This document shows, piece after piece, positions 36,733-51,396 of a stretch of 64,000 nucleotides of DNA. The notes beneath the pieces are model-generated. The model was not told the origin of the DNA. It did not search any database and was given only the letters and a program-made list of their open reading frames with translations. Numbering within the stretch: position 1 is the first letter of the stretch; every line of letters starts with the position of its first letter. Origin of the DNA: Evansella sp. AB-P1 (lineage in GTDB: Bacteria > Bacillota > Bacilli > Bacillales > Salisediminibacteriaceae). The DNA lies in NCBI RefSeq assembly GCF_029688925.1, contig NZ_JARUKY010000006.1, forward strand, positions 1 through 64,000. Reading direction: 5' to 3'. The translations under genes were made by a program, and so were the position numbers.

Positions 36733-37128
36733 ACCATCACCTTTTCCTCTATTAATCTGTTTACAGATAGAATGTGGGTTCTGCTATACATAATTCAATC
36801 TCCTGTTTTAAGATTAAAAGTATTTTTACTTTCGAATGTGCTGTTTTATCAGAAAACGTAGGGCGTCTGTTGCTAGACACCTTTTTTTGCTAAAAAATTT
36901 ATTAATGCTTTTTATAAGAAAAGCCCTTATTTCATTTGAGGCCCTTTCTTTTAATTTGGTTATTTGTCTTATGCCGCAACACTTTCACATCTGTTTTTCT
37001 AAAACAGCAGAAGACGTTCCGTTCTCTTATCTTGTATCTTTGAATCTTTGTACCTGTCATATGCCACAGGGTGGCTTATATGTATGGCCAACTCCTGTTG
37101 CTTTAAAGGTTGTGCTTTTAGTAGTGGT
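36733..37128. other. 396-bp gap inside the nuo operon
   Basis: No gene is credible here. On the plus strand GGCGTCT-GTTGCT-AGACACC is followed by seven Ts (36859-36886), which looks like a terminator for rightward transcription that has no source gene. GCCCTT/AGGGCC words occur near 36925. A promoter for nuoLMN may lie here, but I cannot define one. Confidence 0.45.
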
Positions 37129-37437
37129 TTACCATCGTAATAAATCGTGTTTGATAACGTCGATAGACTCTCGGTTACGATAAAGAGCTATTAATATTGC
37201 TAAACCGACTGCTACTTCCGCTGCTGCTACTGAGATGATAAACAGTGTAAACACTTGACCTGTTATATCTGCATATGGCCCAATACTGGAGAATGCAACT
37301 AGGTTGATGTTTACTGCATTTAACATTAACTCAACAGAGGCAAGAACGATAACGAGGTGTCGTCTCGTTAACACCCCATAAAGTCCGACACAAAATAAAA
37401 TGGCTGCTAGAGATAAATATAGCGTAATTGGCACCAT
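37129..37437 (-). CDS. nuoK: NADH-quinone oxidoreductase subunit K
   Basis: This 102-residue subunit has three membrane helices. The two buried Glu residues are present in [21 protein letters not shown] and [21 protein letters not shown]. It starts one base after the nuoJ stop. Confidence 0.95.
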   Translation of the reverse strand: MVPITLYLSLAAILFCVGLYGVLTRRHLVIVLASVELMLNAVNINLVAFSSIGPYADITGQVFTLFIISVAAAEVAVGLAILIALYRNRESIDVIKHDLLRW

Positions 37438-37438
37438 A

Positions 37439-37945
37439 TTATTTCGCCTCCTTTCGAGCTATTACGATAGCTCCAATGAGGGCTGCCGTTAGTAAGAATG
37501 CCATTCCGATGACAGCAATTACATAGTGTCCATAAAGTACGAGACCTATTTCATGTGCTGTTCCCTCTTCATACACTCTTGGACTGCCATTTTGAGGTAG
37601 ATCCATATTTAAAATACCATATAACATAAAGCCTAATAGTGTCCCAACACCTACGAAACTAAGTACACGGTGTAGTTTTCTAGGATGGGCACTAAATGTA
37701 ATATTACGATGTTCTGTCATCATCATACCGAAGATAAATAGGATCGTAACAGCTCCAGCATAAACGATGATTTGAATAATACCGATAAATTCAGCACCTA
37801 ACAGAAAGTAAAGACCAGCAATAGCAAAGAAACAGAATGCCATAGAAACAACTCGGTGAGAGATCCGTTTAAGTTGGAGAACGAGAACAGCACACGCTAT
37901 GGCTAATACTGCTAAAACGAGAAAGAAGATCATTTGTGGATTCAC
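37439..37945 (-). CDS. nuoJ: NADH-quinone oxidoreductase subunit J
   Basis: This 168-residue, five-helix membrane subunit has the conserved TM3 block [20 protein letters not shown]. It overlaps nuoI by four bases and is one base from nuoK. Confidence 0.94.
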   Translation of the reverse strand: MNPQMIFFLVLAVLAIACAVLVLQLKRISHRVVSMAFCFFAIAGLYFLLGAEFIGIIQIIVYAGAVTILFIFGMMMTEHRNITFSAHPRKLHRVLSFVGVGTLLGFMLYGILNMDLPQNGSPRVYEEGTAHEIGLVLYGHYVIAVIGMAFLLTAALIGAIVIARKEAK

Positions 37946-38397
37946 TTCTGTTCACCTCTTTCTCCCATTTCTGGAACTCGATCCGATTCTTCATAATAAC
38001 CGTAAACATGGTTGTCAGAAAGCCATTCAATATCTTTAAATTGCTCTGAACGGTTAAAGGAGCTTAGGTTATTATAGCGAGCTGTCATAACGATTGCATC
38101 CGTTGGACAAACCTCTGTACAGAAGTCACAAAGGATACAGCCTTGGAAGTCGATATTGTACGTATCTATAATCTTTTTCTTAGGATTTTCCTCTGATTTT
38201 TTCCCTGTTAACGTAATTACATCTGTCGGACATGCTGTTACACATAAATTACAGACGATACATTTATCTGGGAAAAATCGATGGATTCCACGAAAACGTT
38301 CCGGCATAACTACTCTTTCATCAGGGTATTGGATGGTTATTTTCTTTTTCCTAAAGTAATTAAAGGTTACGCCGAATCCTTTTAATAATCGAAACAT
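37942..38397 (-). CDS. nuoI: NADH-quinone oxidoreductase subunit I
   Basis: This 151-residue ferredoxin-like subunit carries clusters N6a and N6b in two motifs, CIVCNLCVTACP and CILCDFCTEVCP. It connects the peripheral and membrane arms. It overlaps nuoJ by four bases and starts one base after the nuoH stop. Confidence 0.95.
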   Translation of the reverse strand: MFRLLKGFGVTFNYFRKKKITIQYPDERVVMPERFRGIHRFFPDKCIVCNLCVTACPTDVITLTGKKSEENPKKKIIDTYNIDFQGCILCDFCTEVCPTDAIVMTARYNNLSSFNRSEQFKDIEWLSDNHVYGYYEESDRVPEMGERGEQK

Positions 38398-38398
38398 T

Positions 38399-39361
38399 TT
38401 ACCACCCCATCCACACTTTAATAATCGCTGTAACTACAATGTTTAGTAACGCTAACGGAATGAGCACCTTCCAGCAAAACTGCATCAAGTTTTCTACACG
38501 TGCTCTCGGTAACGTAGCGCGAAGCCAGAACCAAACGAACATAAACAAACACATTTTCAGGAGGAACCAAACGATGCCTGGTAAAAAGGCTGGTCCTAAC
38601 CATCCGCCGAAAAATAGTGTTGTAGCAAAGGCTGCAATGGCAATTGCGTAAGTATATTCTGCTAGCATGTAAAAAGCATAGCGGAAACCTGAATATTCCG
38701 TATGATAACCTGATACAAGCTCTGATTCTGCCTCAGGTAAGTCAAATGGAGATCGGTTTAATTCTGCAATTGCTGAAATCATATAAATGATAAATGCAGG
38801 GAATTGAAGAATAATGAACCACAATCCTACATCTTGTTGAAAGAATACAATATCTCTTAAATTCAATGATCCTACTAAAATAACAATACCTAGGACAGAT
38901 AGAACAAGTGGAAGCTCATAACTGATCATTTGTGAAACCCCACGAATTGCTCCAAGTAGGGAATACTTATTGTTTGAACTCCAACCACCCATTAAAACAC
39001 CTAGCATCGTCATAGAGGATACCCCTAAGAAATAAAGAACACCAATGTTTAAATCAGCTGCGTATAAATTTTCACTCCAAGAAATAACAGCAAATACCAT
39101 AAAGGCTGGAGCAAAGGCAACGACTGGAGCTAATACGAATATCTTTCTATCTGCTTGTGCAGGAATGATATCCTCTTTCATTAATAGCTTCATAACATCT
39201 GCGATCGTTTGGAACATTCCCCACGGTCCATATCTGTTTGGACCAGTACGAATTTGCATATACCCAATGACCTTCCGTTCAAAGAGAATGGCATAGGTTA
39301 CAGCCCCTAATAGTCCTCCAAGAACTGCCACCGCATAAATGGCCATAAATAGGAGATCCAT
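38399..39361 (-). CDS. nuoH: NADH-quinone oxidoreductase subunit H
   Basis: NuoH is the quinone-channel subunit, 320 residues with eight or nine helices. ERKVIGYMQIRTGPNRYGPWG and the charged loop ELNRSPFDLPEAESELVSGYHTEYSG (read as two adjoining parts) are both diagnostic. The ATG shares one base with the nuoD stop. Confidence 0.95.
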   Translation of the reverse strand: MDLLFMAIYAVAVLGGLLGAVTYAILFERKVIGYMQIRTGPNRYGPWGMFQTIADVMKLLMKEDIIPAQADRKIFVLAPVVAFAPAFMVFAVISWSENLYAADLNIGVLYFLGVSSMTMLGVLMGGWSSNNKYSLLGAIRGVSQMISYELPLVLSVLGIVILVGSLNLRDIVFFQQDVGLWFIILQFPAFIIYMISAIAELNRSPFDLPEAESELVSGYHTEYSGFRYAFYMLAEYTYAIAIAAFATTLFFGGWLGPAFLPGIVWFLLKMCLFMFVWFWLRATLPRARVENLMQFCWKVLIPLALLNIVVTAIIKVWMGW

Positions 39362-40470
39362 TACGCATCAACCTCCCCGAGTACAATATCTAAGCTACCG
39401 AAGATTGCAACTAGGTCTTGAATGTTTTTACCGATTAACAATTCCTGTAGTATTGCAACGTTTACAAAGGAAGGACGTCGTAGTTTGATTCGGTATGGCT
39501 TATTCTTTCCGTTACTGATTGCATATACGCCAATTTCACCTTTTGAAGCCTCTGCACGAGTGTAAGCTTCTCCCGCTGGTGGCTTAATCATCATAATACG
39601 CTTACCTTTTTTTGTAATAATGTCCCCTTCAGGAATTTGTTCACATGCTTGCTCAATAATCTTCAAGGACTCATATAGCTCTGCAATTCTTACTTTATAG
39701 CGTGCGTATACGTCCCCTTCCTCTTGAGTTGGGATATCAAAATCAAAACGATCATAAATAGAATATGGTTCGTCTTTTCTTATATCCATTTTCAAACCAC
39801 TTGCTCTAGCTAATGGACCTGAAATTCCCCAATCTAGGATTTGTTCTTTTGTTAATTTACCTACTCCAATCGTACGTGATTGGAAGATTTCATTTCCTGT
39901 TACAAGTGTGTCGTATTCGTTAATATTTTCACGTAAAACTTTAACCTTTTCCTTTACTCTGTCAATCCAACCATCTGGTGAATCCCATTTCACTCCACCA
40001 ATTCGCATGTAGTTAAATGTCATTCTAGCACCACTGATTTCGTTTAATAAATCTAAACAATGGTCACGATCGCGGAAAGCATAAAGGAATGGGCTTAGTG
40101 CACCAATGTCAAGTAAGTACGTTCCCCACCAAACGAGGTGACTAGCAATTCGGTTTAGTTCCATCGTAATGACTCGTAAATATTCAGCCCTTTCAGGAAT
40201 CTCCCATTCTAATAGCTTTTCAACTGCAGCGCAATAAACATAGTTGTTCGTCATTGCGTTCATATAGTCTAGTCGATCCGTATAAGGAATGAATTGTGTA
40301 TAAACAAATCGTTCTGCTAGCTTCTCAGATCCACGATGTAAATACCCCATTACAGGCTCCACTCTTTTAATTGTTTCACCATCTACATCAACTACTAATC
40401 TAAATACTCCATGAGTACTAGGGTGTTGTGGACCCATATTTAAGGTCATCGTTTCCGTTTTTATCGCCAT
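39361..40470 (-). CDS. nuoD: NADH-quinone oxidoreductase subunit D
   Basis: This 369-residue 49-kDa-type subunit forms the quinone site with NuoB. It begins with MNLGPQHPSTHGVFRLV, has the YTQFIPYTDRLDYMNAM segment and ends LVAIFGSLDIVLGEVD. It is 14 bases from nuoC and not fused to it. Confidence 0.95.
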   Translation of the reverse strand: MAIKTETMTLNMGPQHPSTHGVFRLVVDVDGETIKRVEPVMGYLHRGSEKLAERFVYTQFIPYTDRLDYMNAMTNNYVYCAAVEKLLEWEIPERAEYLRVITMELNRIASHLVWWGTYLLDIGALSPFLYAFRDRDHCLDLLNEISGARMTFNYMRIGGVKWDSPDGWIDRVKEKVKVLRENINEYDTLVTGNEIFQSRTIGVGKLTKEQILDWGISGPLARASGLKMDIRKDEPYSIYDRFDFDIPTQEEGDVYARYKVRIAELYESLKIIEQACEQIPEGDIITKKGKRIMMIKPPAGEAYTRAEASKGEIGVYAISNGKNKPYRIKLRRPSFVNVAILQELLIGKNIQDLVAIFGSLDIVLGEVDA

Positions 40471-40484
40471 CCGTTCAGCACCCC

Positions 40485-41030
40485 CTAATCCAGTCCAAGA
40501 GCTTTTTTATCTGTTATATAATCTTTTCTGAGTGGATGACCTTCCCACTCGTCTTGTAATAATATTCGCTTTAAGTTCCAATGACCAGGGAATTCAATAC
40601 CGAGCAAATCAAAGATTTCTCGTTCCATATAATCTGCTGCCCTCCATACAGGAGTTACAGACACTACAGATGGGGTTTCCCTAGGCGTTTTTACTTTCAC
40701 GTATAAGTAATGCTTTTTCTCTGTGGAGTATAAGTTGTAAACTACCTCCATATGTTCATCATAATCAACGCCAGTAACACATTGTAGGAAATCAAAGTGT
40801 AGCTGAGGATCATCACGAAGCATTTTTGCTAGATCCATTGACCATTTTTCACTATCTAAAATGATCATCGGTTTACCAAAATTAAGCTTAGCCGTTTCCT
40901 CAATCTCTTCTTTTTCTTCCTTTTCACCCTCTGCTTCCTCATCTGTTTCTGGCGGTTTAACTACTAGAACTTCTTCATCTAAAGCATTGTTCACCTTCGA
41001 TATAATTAAGTCCAATGTTTCTTGACTCAT
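40485..41030 (-). CDS. nuoC: NADH-quinone oxidoreductase subunit C
   Basis: This 181-residue 30-kDa-type subunit has an N-terminal acidic, Glu/Lys-rich linker (about 28-47) of the kind seen in bacilli. The conserved C-terminal block runs [20 protein letters not shown] to [15 protein letters not shown]. It overlaps nuoB by four bases. Confidence 0.94.
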   Translation of the reverse strand: MSQETLDLIISKVNNALDEEVLVVKPPETDEEAEGEKEEKEEIEETAKLNFGKPMIILDSEKWSMDLAKMLRDDPQLHFDFLQCVTGVDYDEHMEVVYNLYSTEKKHYLYVKVKTPRETPSVVSVTPVWRAADYMEREIFDLLGIEFPGHWNLKRILLQDEWEGHPLRKDYITDKKALGLD

Positions 41031-41554
41031 TCCTGTCCCACCTTCTCTCCTTTTGCTTCACGTCGAATCTTTTCACGAAGCAACTCAACACCATCTAGTA
41101 AAGCTGGTGGTGTTGGAGGACAACCAGGTACATAAACATCAACAGGAACAACTTTATCAACACCATTTACAACACTGTATGCTTCTTTATAAGGACCACC
41201 ACATGTTGCACAGGAGCCCATTGAAATCACGTACTTTGGTTCTGGCATTTGATCGTATAGTCTACGAAGAACAGGTGCCATTTTAGAGGTTACTGTTCCT
41301 GCTACAATCATGACGTCTGAATGACGTGGTGAAGCCCGGAAAATAACTCCAAATCTATCAAAGTCATATCTAGCTGCTCCAGTACCCATCATTTCGATGG
41401 CACAGCAAGCAAGACCGAAACTTAATGGCCAAAGAGATCTTGTTCGAGACCATGCCTTTAGCTGTTCGACCTTTGTAAAAAATACACTTCTTTTTACATC
41501 TTCAAGAATACGCGGATCATATTCTTCCGTTTCTCTAAATCCTTTTAGTTCCAT
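41027..41554 (-). CDS. nuoB: NADH-quinone oxidoreductase subunit B
   Basis: NuoB carries cluster N2. The ligands are visible as the tandem cysteines in [12 protein letters not shown], the Cys in [12 protein letters not shown] and the Cys of [11 protein letters not shown]. The ATG at 41554 has GAAGGTG upstream and gives 175 residues; a longer frame to 41575 would overlap nuoA further. It overlaps the nuoA end by ten bases. Confidence 0.95.
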   Translation of the reverse strand: MELKGFRETEEYDPRILEDVKRSVFFTKVEQLKAWSRTRSLWPLSFGLACCAIEMMGTGAARYDFDRFGVIFRASPRHSDVMIVAGTVTSKMAPVLRRLYDQMPEPKYVISMGSCATCGGPYKEAYSVVNGVDKVVPVDVYVPGCPPTPPALLDGVELLREKIRREAKGEKVGQE

Positions 41555-41916
41555 TCTAGCACCTTCTTTTTCCAAGAATATGCAAGTCCTAACCCTAATA
41601 TAGCAATAAAGATTAATCCTGCGTTAAGACCTACCCAACCGAGCTCACCAAGTGCTACAGCCCACGGGTATAAGAAAACGGTTTCAACGTCAAAAATGAC
41701 GAACTCCAGCGCTACAATATAGTAGGCTACGTGATACCTAACCTGAGCATCTCCCGTTGGTTCAATCCCACTCTCATAAGTTGTTAACTTAGTAGGATAC
41801 GGGTTATTTGGTCTAACTAAACGACCAAACGTGAGAGCCCCTACTGGAAGTGCAACACCTAAAAACATAAATAGTAACACAAAAATGTAGTTGTCAAAAT
41901 AAACTCCCAGTCCCAT
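41545..41916 (-). CDS. nuoA: NADH-quinone oxidoreductase subunit A
   Basis: This 123-residue, three-helix subunit opens the operon. The family block [20 protein letters not shown], followed by [19 protein letters not shown], is clear. GGAGGGGAG seven bases before the ATG at 41916 fixes the start; the frame to 41964 would begin before this ribosome site. Confidence 0.94.
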   Translation of the reverse strand: MGLGVYFDNYIFVLLFMFLGVALPVGALTFGRLVRPNNPYPTKLTTYESGIEPTGDAQVRYHVAYYIVALEFVIFDVETVFLYPWAVALGELGWVGLNAGLIFIAILGLGLAYSWKKKVLEWN

Positions 41917-41968
41917 ACATTCACTCCCCTCCATGTAGTGATTCTGTTTTAATACATCACCCATTCAA

Positions 41969-41998
41969 ATTATAACAAAGCGGCTAATTTATTGTCCA
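41969..41998 (-). promoter_or_regulatory. sigma-A promoter of the nuo operon
   Basis: On the minus strand TGGACA (41998-41993) and TATAAT (41974-41969) are separated by 18 bases. It lies about 55 bases upstream of the nuoA start codon. Confidence 0.65.
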
Positions 41999-43537
41999 TA
42001 TTATTCTGAATTATCAGGTTGACAGTGTAATAACGATGTTAATAGTGTTATCCTAGTTGATAAAATTATACAATCTCCAATAAACACTGGTAGATCAATG
42101 TTTATACGACATAAACCCAGTAGAATCAAATTATAATGACTATAATTTCTTAAAATTAAAACTTTTACAGGAAACTAAATGTGTTATCATTGAAAATCTA
42201 TTCTGTTTTATAGTAACCTTTGATATTACCGTATTTTTACTTTCAATGAAGATATTTCTGATACAGAAATAAGCTATACTTTTCAGCACACTTTCCTATA
42301 TTTCACTTTTTTAACAGATAACTGTTTTGGCAAAACAAAAGTATAACAGTTTCCCGTATAACATTATAACAGTTCAATATCTACACATATTCAACATTTA
42401 AGTATGATATTACGAAAAAATTTGTCGTTTTTTGTGGTTTGAATAATGGAAAATACTGCTTTGACGAATTTGTATTAAAAAAAGTAGTTTTTGTTGGTAT
42501 ATAAGTTGATTATCGTGATGCTTATTGCAGGTAAACACTTTCATGCTTACGATGTAGAAGATAATTTGATGTTAAAACTAAGATTGATTGTCAAATTACT
42601 GATTTGTATAGAGGAATTAAAAATCATTTTGATGTTTAAGAAATAATTGCATTTTCATCTGCAGGTTTGGAAACAAAAAATGGACGATTTAAATAGTGAT
42701 GACATGATCTAAAAGTTTTTACGTCACGATAAGCTATGTGACTAACAGCTTAGGTTCCTTTTATGAAAAGAAACTATTTCACTTTGTTCGCTTTTTCACT
42801 TATCAACCCTAAAAATAGGAGCTTCCATATTCATTCCTATATATCCATCCCCCCTTCAACTAATTACAGTCTAACTAATATTGGGTAACGTTTTCAACTA
42901 AAGTCTTTTTATTAACCCTGACCCTGCATGAAATTAACTAATAACTCAACACCCATTACGATAGGAACTCTCCTTCGTTCGTTTACTAAAATAACAATTT
43001 TCAAGTCCATTCTCTATAGTCCATTCACTGCATTATAAAAATATGCATTATACTATATAATTTTATAAAATTGTTGGCTATTTCACAAATATTATTTGAC
43101 GATTTATAGGTTTTTTCTAAAATAATTTTGGTTTAGTAGTATAAAGGCGCATCGATGAGTCGGGAAGTTACAAATTTATTATAAATCTATCGAATTAACT
43201 TTGGTTGTTAAAGGGATTTAGTTTATGCGTTTTCAAAAAAATATATTTATGGTTCTGTTTAAAATCAACGACACTGAGGATTGCAAGCCTAAATTGTACT
43301 GAAGTTGTAGTGAAATGGTGCTCAAATAGTACGCAAGCAGTACTCAAGTTGCACTCAAGTGGCACTCAAATTATTCAATTGGATTTAAGCACACTCAAAT
43401 ATGTTCTAATTTTGACAATTAATAGTAGATTTTTTAGAACTTTGTCGTATAATAAAGCTATAAATTCCTATTCTTCCTGATCCCACAGATAACCTTCCAA
43501 CCTTCCCAATCCCCACTTAAAGGAGTGATACTCATTT
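41999..43537. other. AT-rich intergenic region upstream of the transposase
   Basis: About 1.5 kb without a convincing gene. Three ATAACAGTT words occur at 42340-42380. At 42485-42650 there are fragments that translate like an IS110-type transposase start (FVGI, then GKHFHAYDVED) but are broken by stops and frameshifts; this is too weak to call. The 11-bp repeats lie at 43321-43371. Confidence 0.35.
43321..43371. repeat. 11-bp phased CTCAAG repeats
   Basis: CTCAA(A/G) or CGCAAG occurs at 43321, 43332, 43343, 43354 and 43365, exactly 11 bp apart, with looser flanking copies. It lies about 170 bases upstream of the transposase start. Confidence 0.7.
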
Positions 43538-44083
43538 ATGCCATCGACCAAAAGATCATGGAGTCCCACTAAACATTATCACATTATCAATCATGCCATT
43601 CGAAAGGACAAGTTGTTCAAACAGGAAAAAGACTACTTATTTTTTTTGAGTCTGATAGAAAAAGCCCATAGAAAATATCCATTCGAAATATTCTCCTATT
43701 GTCTCATGTCTAATCATTACCACATCCTTATAAGATCAGATCACCCTATAATCCCTTCCGTTATGCATTTCATTAATATGCTCTATTGTAGATACTATAA
43801 TCGCACCTATAAAATGAAAGGATCACTTTTCCAGCGTAAATATGTCTCTAAAGAAGTTGATAATTCGCGAGGTACCCTTCACGTAAGTCGGTATATTCAC
43901 TTTAATCCTGTTCACGCAAATATTGTTTCAAATCCAGAGTCGTACAAATGGAGTAGTTCTGCTTATTTTTCTCCATCTTCCCAATTACCTCTACCTCCAT
44001 ATATGAATCTTTCACCCGTCCTCAACCAATTCAAGGGTTCCGTTTTTGAACAGAAAGTAAAATTTAAGGAGTGGTGTATGTAG
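43538..44083 (+). CDS. REP-associated tyrosine transposase (RAYT, Y1_Tnp family)
   Basis: This 181-residue protein is an IS200/IS605-like single-strand transposase of the REP-associated branch. It has the HUH metal motif SNHYHILIRSD (about 58-68) and the RAYT-specific C-terminal block RYIHFNPVHANIVSNPESYKW followed by SSSAY; the catalytic Tyr probably lies in or near the YIHFNPV helix. It has a basic, aromatic character throughout. AAAGGAG lies 12 bases before the ATG. It is monocistronic on the plus strand, between two minus-strand respiratory operons, and is followed after about 90 bases by eight 89-bp hairpin repeats. RAYTs process and spread REP palindromes, so the array is the natural candidate substrate. 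Confidence 0.88.
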   Translation: MPSTKRSWSPTKHYHIINHAIRKDKLFKQEKDYLFFLSLIEKAHRKYPFEIFSYCLMSNHYHILIRSDHPIIPSVMHFINMLYCRYYNRTYKMKGSLFQRKYVSKEVDNSRGTLHVSRYIHFNPVHANIVSNPESYKWSSSAYFSPSSQLPLPPYMNLSPVLNQFKGSVFEQKVKFKEWCM

Positions 44084-44171
44084 TTTAAATCATGTAATAG
44101 GTTTGGAGGGGGACTGTAAATTAGTCCTGGTCTGATTTCGGGGGAGGATAATACTCTCGGATCTCTGTCAT

Positions 44172-44830
44172 GCTCGCGGATTGAACCGGGGGTTTTTGTA
44201 CCTGCTTCACCTGTACCTGCTTCGTTTTCCCCTGGTTCAATCTACCTCTTGCTCCTTCTTGCTCGCGGATTGAACCGGGGGTTTTTGTACCTGCTTCACC
44301 TGTACCTGCTTCGTTTTCCCCTGGTTCAATCTCTCTCTTGCTCCTTCTTGCTCGCGGATTGAACCGGGGGTTTTTGTACCCGCTTCACCTGTACCTGCTT
44401 CGTTTTCCCCTGGTTCAATCTACCTCTTGCTCTGTCATGCTCCCGGATTGAACCGGGGGTTTTTGTACCTGCTTCACCTGTACCTGCTTCGTTTTCCCCT
44501 GGTTCAATCTCTCTCTTGCTCTGTCATGCTCGCGGATTGAACCGGGGGTTTTTGTACCTGCTTCGCCTGTACCTGCTTCGTTTTCCCCTGGTTCAATCTC
44601 TCTCTTGCTCTGTCATGCTCGCGGATTGAACCGGGGGTTTTTGTACCTGCTTCACCTGTACCTGCTTCATTTTCCCCTGGTTCAATCTACCTCTTGCTCT
44701 GTCATACTCCCGGATTGAACCGGGGGTTTTTGTACCCGCTTCACCTGTACCTGCTTCATTTTCCCCTGGTTCAATCTACCTCTTGCTCTGTCATACTCCC
44801 GGATTGATCTAGATACTTTTGTACCGGGTC
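44172..44830. repeat. tandem array of 89-bp hairpin repeats (array B)
   Basis: TTGAACC, or TTGATC in the last, occurs at 44181, 44270, 44359, 44448, 44537, 44626, 44715 and 44804, exactly 89 bp apart. Each unit has CGGATTGAACCGGGGG, TTTTTGTACC, two GTACC(T/C)GCTTC words, TTTTCCCCTGGTTCAATC and a short CT-rich linker. GATTGAACC-GGGG pairs with CCCC-GGTTCAATC. Units differ by few substitutions, and the eighth decays at 44815. Array A at 24.1 kb has the same unit and period. Confidence 0.92.
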
Positions 44831-44869
44831 TAGCCAGAACCGGGAAGCGACGTATCTTACCCAAACCCA

Positions 44870-44906
44870 TAATTAAAAACCGTTCAGAGTGGTTTTCTCT
44901 GAACGG
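44870..44906 (-). terminator. intrinsic terminator of the atp operon
   Basis: On the minus strand CCGTTCAGAG and CTCTGAACGG form a perfect ten-pair stem with a seven-base loop (44906-44880), followed by TTTTTAATT. It lies about 140 bases beyond the atpC stop and just outside array B. Confidence 0.88.
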
Positions 44907-45046
44907 CTAGGTAATTGTGTCTAATGAACTTCATTGAAGATTTGTGGCACGCGACACCGTACAAGTACTACGTACACATTTTATCCCGCAGAAGTGTACT
45001 TAAGGAGCTAGAGGTATGGTTGAGGAAAGATAGTTATCGTTCCTTG

Positions 45047-45460
<414 letters not shown>

Positions 45461-45488
45461 TCACCCTCCTTTAACGAAGCGTAACATA

Positions 45489-45592
45489 GTTGGTTAGGGG
45501 TTAGATGGTTAGTTGTTAGGAGACATTCAATACGTTGCCAAAGGCACACCCTTAGCCTAACTGCTAATCACTAAATACTAACTACTAGACGC
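45489..45592. repeat. GGTTAG/CTAACT imperfect inverted repeat between atpD and atpC
   Basis: The left half is built of GGTTAG-type words (GGTTAGGGGTTAGATGGTTA) and the right half of CCTAACT and ACTAACTAC words, which can pair imperfectly. It lies in the 138-base gap between two ATP synthase genes and may affect mRNA processing or read-through. Confidence 0.45.
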
Positions 45593-45595
45593 TTC

Positions 45596-47020
<1,425 letters not shown>

Positions 47021-47135
47021 TTACTTCCTAAATAACACTGTTTTTATGGCATGAATGGGTGTTAATACTAGCTACACAAAATCCACAAAGGCAGTGCAGA
47101 AATTCCACTAATATCCAATTGATTGAAATACTTTA

Positions 47136-48035
<900 letters not shown>

Positions 48036-48207
48036 TCACCACCTTTACTTACAAACTCCATTAAATGATAGAAAAGGGAGGAGAAAGGACGATCTTCAGG
48101 TTGGTACTTTGTTCGTACTTTGAAGCTCGTATTCCTTTTCTCACAGTCTAAGCTTTTCTGTCATTATCGCTTGCCGTTCGTTTACTATTATCTATTATCC
48201 GAAGGTT

Positions 48208-50275
<2,068 letters not shown>

Positions 50276-50279
<4 letters not shown>

Positions 50280-50773
50280 AGTTCTTCGCCCACTTCTTTA
50301 AGAGTTTCTTGAATGAGCTTATCCTGCTCCTTCTCGTCTAACTCTTTTTCAATCACTTTTGTTGCTACAAGAATTGATAAAGTAGAAACTTGCTCACGAA
50401 GCGCAGAGATGGCTTGTTCTTTTTCTTGGTTAATTTCAGCTAGTGCTGATCGCTTCAAGCGGTCTGCTTCTTTTCTTGCATCTGCAATGACTTCCTCCGC
50501 TTGTTGCTGACTTAATTTAGTTGTATTTTCGATAATTTCCTTTGCTTCACGACGGGCGTCTTGAATAGCTTCCCGTTGTTCTGCTAAATATTTTTCTGCT
50601 TCTTTACGGTTTTTTTCCGCAGAAGCTATTTGATCAGCGATATGATTTTCACGTTTTTCCATCATGTTAATAATTGGTCCAAGTGCAAACTTTTTCAATA
50701 AGAACATAAGGAATAAAAAAGCTAAAAGCTGATAACCAGCGTTAATCCATGCAATATCTTGAAGATCAAACAA
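50276..50773 (-). CDS. atpF: ATP synthase b subunit
   Basis: The peripheral-stalk dimer subunit has one N-terminal membrane helix (INAGYQLLAFLFLMFLLKKF) and a long charged coiled coil rich in Glu, Lys and Ala. An ATG exists at 50791 but has no ribosome site. A TTG at 50773 is preceded by GGGGG at eight bases and gives 165 residues, the usual length, so I prefer it. It overlaps atpH by four bases. Confidence 0.88.
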
Positions 50774-51000
50774 CGATTTCGCCCCCTTCATCTACAATAA
50801 TGGTAAGAAAAACATCAGTGTCTGATGTATTAATTATGTGTTTGATGATAACTAAGCTTAAGCCTAGTTCCTACAGACAGCATTCCTCTTTTCCTATTTC
50901 CTCTCATTATCTAGTTAGAGTTTTAAAGGATAAAAGGAATGGCGAAGAGTGTATGTATAACGTTCTCCGCCAAATTAGCATCATTTCAAAAAGGGGTATC

Positions 51001-51216
51001 TTAAATATTACCTAATAACATGAAGGCAATAACGATAGCAAAGATAGGAATCGCCTCTACTAATGGAGCACCAATGAATAATAGTAATTGAAGTGGCCCT
51101 CTCATTTCTGGTTGACGAGTTACTCCTTGAACTACACTACGTACTACGATTGCTACACCAAATGCACCTGCCACCGCAGCGATACTTGCAACTATTGCTA
51201 CTGAAAGAAATTCCAT
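51001..51216 (-). CDS. atpE: ATP synthase c subunit (alkaliphile-type)
   Basis: This 71-residue rotor-ring proteolipid has two helices. Helix 2 carries the ion-binding Glu54 in [13 protein letters not shown], giving P51-x-x-E54-x-x-P57, the motif of alkaliphilic Bacillus c subunits. In helix 1 the GxGxGxG of neutralophiles is replaced by Ala16, Ala18, Gly20 and Ala22, close to the AxAxAxA alkaliphile motif. Polar loop RQPE is intact. The Glu environment has no extra Na+-binding polar residues that I recognise, so proton coupling is likely. Confidence 0.95.
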   Translation of the reverse strand: MEFLSVAIVASIAAVAGAFGVAIVVRSVVQGVTRQPEMRGPLQLLLFIGAPLVEAIPIFAIVIAFMLLGNI

Positions 51217-51396
51217 GATTTAATATCCTCCTTTAGTTTCCCATACAATATAATTAGTTTTTTTATTTGTAACGCCCCTATGTATAAGAGCAATATTACC
51301 GTGATTTACGTTGAAACATTGTTGATTTTTCTTTCGTGTTCTTTTTACACTATCAGAGCTTGTCTCATTGACGGGCGAATATTCTTCACCTGTCCT

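Noticed and set aside
36836-37183. 115-codon plus-strand frame over the nuoK-nuoL gap
   Set aside because: It runs into nuoK antisense, lacks a ribosome site and contains the terminator-like hairpin.
42485-42650. Fragments resembling the N-terminus of an IS110-type transposase
   Set aside because: Only short matches in different frames, interrupted by stops; not enough to call a pseudogene.
43205-43480. 91-codon plus-strand frame upstream of the transposase
   Set aside because: It runs through the 11-bp repeats, lacks a ribosome site and shows no family resemblance.
44682-44870. Minus-strand frame inside array B
   Set aside because: It is translation of the 89-bp repeat; the period is not divisible by three, so it cannot stay in one frame along the array.
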